NCBI GenBank assembly: GCA_917880885.1 | Contig: OU862928.1 | Location: forward strand, 35,824,962-35,888,961 | Origin: Limnephilus marmoratus | Taxonomy: Eukaryota; Arthropoda; Insecta; Trichoptera; Limnephilidae | DNA length: 64,000 bases | Direction: 5' to 3' | Shown: piece after piece, positions 63,249 to 64,000 of the stretch | Layout: each line of letters begins with the position of its first letter | Numbering within the stretch: the first letter of the stretch is position 1 | Notes under the pieces: generated by a model | What the model saw: the letters and a program-made list of their open reading frames with translations, nothing else | Told to the model about the DNA's origin: nothing | Databases searched by the model: none | Translations under genes and position numbers: made by a program

Positions 63249-64000
63249 TTAAACGGGTTAACCCCTAAGGCTAACTGTTCAGTTTTCAGAACAACTCATA
63301 TAGGTCTCATAGAAATCGTTGTATTTCCTTTTTTTATATGAATACGGCACAAGAGTCCCAACTGCTCCCGTCTGGAGCCAGTGAGACTATGGCATCCCCA
63401 ATTGGGGTACGTTGTGAGGCTGAAGATGGCGGGGAGAGGAAGGAGATGGGGAAGAGGAAGGTGGAGAAGTACCTGGCTATTCAGATCTGGTCACCAAATA
63501 CGGCTAAAGCCATTTCAAGCAACGTTTCAATTCTGAATGGTGGTCTTACACCAGGGCGATACTGAGAGTATCTTCCACTCTGAAATAAATTGTTAGAAAT
63601 ATGATTTACTACCATGATTAGAAATATGATCTAAACGGTGTTAGAAAGCGAAAACACCACGATTTATATTCAAATCTAAAAGTAAACTGCAAAATAAATA
63701 AAATGTACACCTTTATGAACTATTTTCACATAACACAAGAAAAAAATGAGTTGACAATAATGTTTATAATACATTTGCCTAGTAAAATTTTGTATTTTGA
63801 TTTTTTTTTCGTTACCAGTAATTTTAGTTAGAAAAAACATAAGGTGAGCCATTTTTAAAACTTTTTAAAGTATATTCAAAATTTTATAATTAAAAAATTA
63901 CACGGTTATTTCTAATAATAAAATTTTAAAGCAAATTTTATTACCATTAAAAAACAGTTTTTCATTTTCGGTTATGTTATGATTAAAAAGCGGAAATATT
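63249..64000 (+). mobile_element. piggyBac-like element (family P2), running off the window, with nested SINE
   Basis: It opens TTAACCCCTAAGGCTAACTG and follows the P2 body to the window end. The SINE at 63341-63585 lies inside it. The part at about 63770-63785 (AATACATTTGCCT) is the uninterrupted homologue of the Helitron insertion site at 12375/12916. The right end lies outside. Confidence 0.7.
63341..63585 (-). mobile_element. tRNA-headed SINE (family S), 5'-truncated
   Basis: Minus-strand body and tail (plus strand ATGAATACGGCACAAGAG from the tail side) matching 39560-39796 reversed. The tRNA head and AT linker are missing; the tail has shrunk to a short T run at 63330-63337. Confidence 0.8.

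Overview
The window looks like AT-rich arthropod nuclear DNA, most likely insect. There are no bacterial-style operons and no LTR retrotransposon. It holds several clades of non-LTR retrotransposon (LINE), tRNA-headed SINEs, Helitron-type elements, TTAA-, TA-, TTA- and 8-bp-TSD miniature DNA transposons, long inverted-repeat (foldback) elements, and spliced exon candidates. Nothing identifies the species. A moth or hemipteran would fit the repeat mixture, but that is a guess. Calls rest on reading the sequence and comparing copies within the window; no database was searched.

Layout. 1-5.3 kb: Helitron-like elements carrying a LINE fragment and a foldback element with two identical tRNA-Ala-like genes, then a TA-flanked MITE. 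5.3-8.9 kb: a LINE (minus) with a full-length 954-aa endonuclease/RT ORF. 9-13.2 kb: SINE and RTE pieces, and a piggyBac-like repeat invaded by a Harbinger-like MITE and a Helitron. 13.3-14.3 kb: a possible host first coding exon (minus) next to a triplicated sequence. 17.5-20 kb: MITEs with readable TSDs. 21.5-30.6 kb: piggyBac-like long-TIR elements, one containing a full-ORF plus-strand LINE. 31-45.5 kb: LINE, RTE, SINE and Helitron debris, and a TA-flanked element holding three dateable nested insertions. 46-47 kb: a convincing signal-peptide exon (minus) with a canonical splice donor, next to a 17-bp minisatellite. 48.5-54.1 kb: a foldback, more LINE ends, a Helitron and a 1.16-kb hAT-like element. 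54.5-58.1 kb: a Dong/R4-like LINE (minus) broken by only two frameshifts. 59-62.2 kb: a foldback and two tandem arrays, one built from an RT-coding segment. 62.9 kb-end: two more piggyBac-like copies.

Most notable: in the plus-strand LINE, ORF1 ends with a textbook -1 slippery heptamer (A AAA AAC) directly abutting its TGA. The -1 frame runs without a stop into the endonuclease, and the motif carrying the predicted catalytic Asn lies upstream of the first ORF2 AUG. This points to an ORF1-ORF2 fusion made by frameshifting. Next are the tRNA-bearing foldbacks, the tandem array made from RT-coding sequence, co-varying 3'-UTR hairpins in the LINEs, and a Helitron insertion proven by its empty site.

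The host genes are probably spread over long introns on the minus strand. Only two exon candidates are supported, and they need not belong to one gene.
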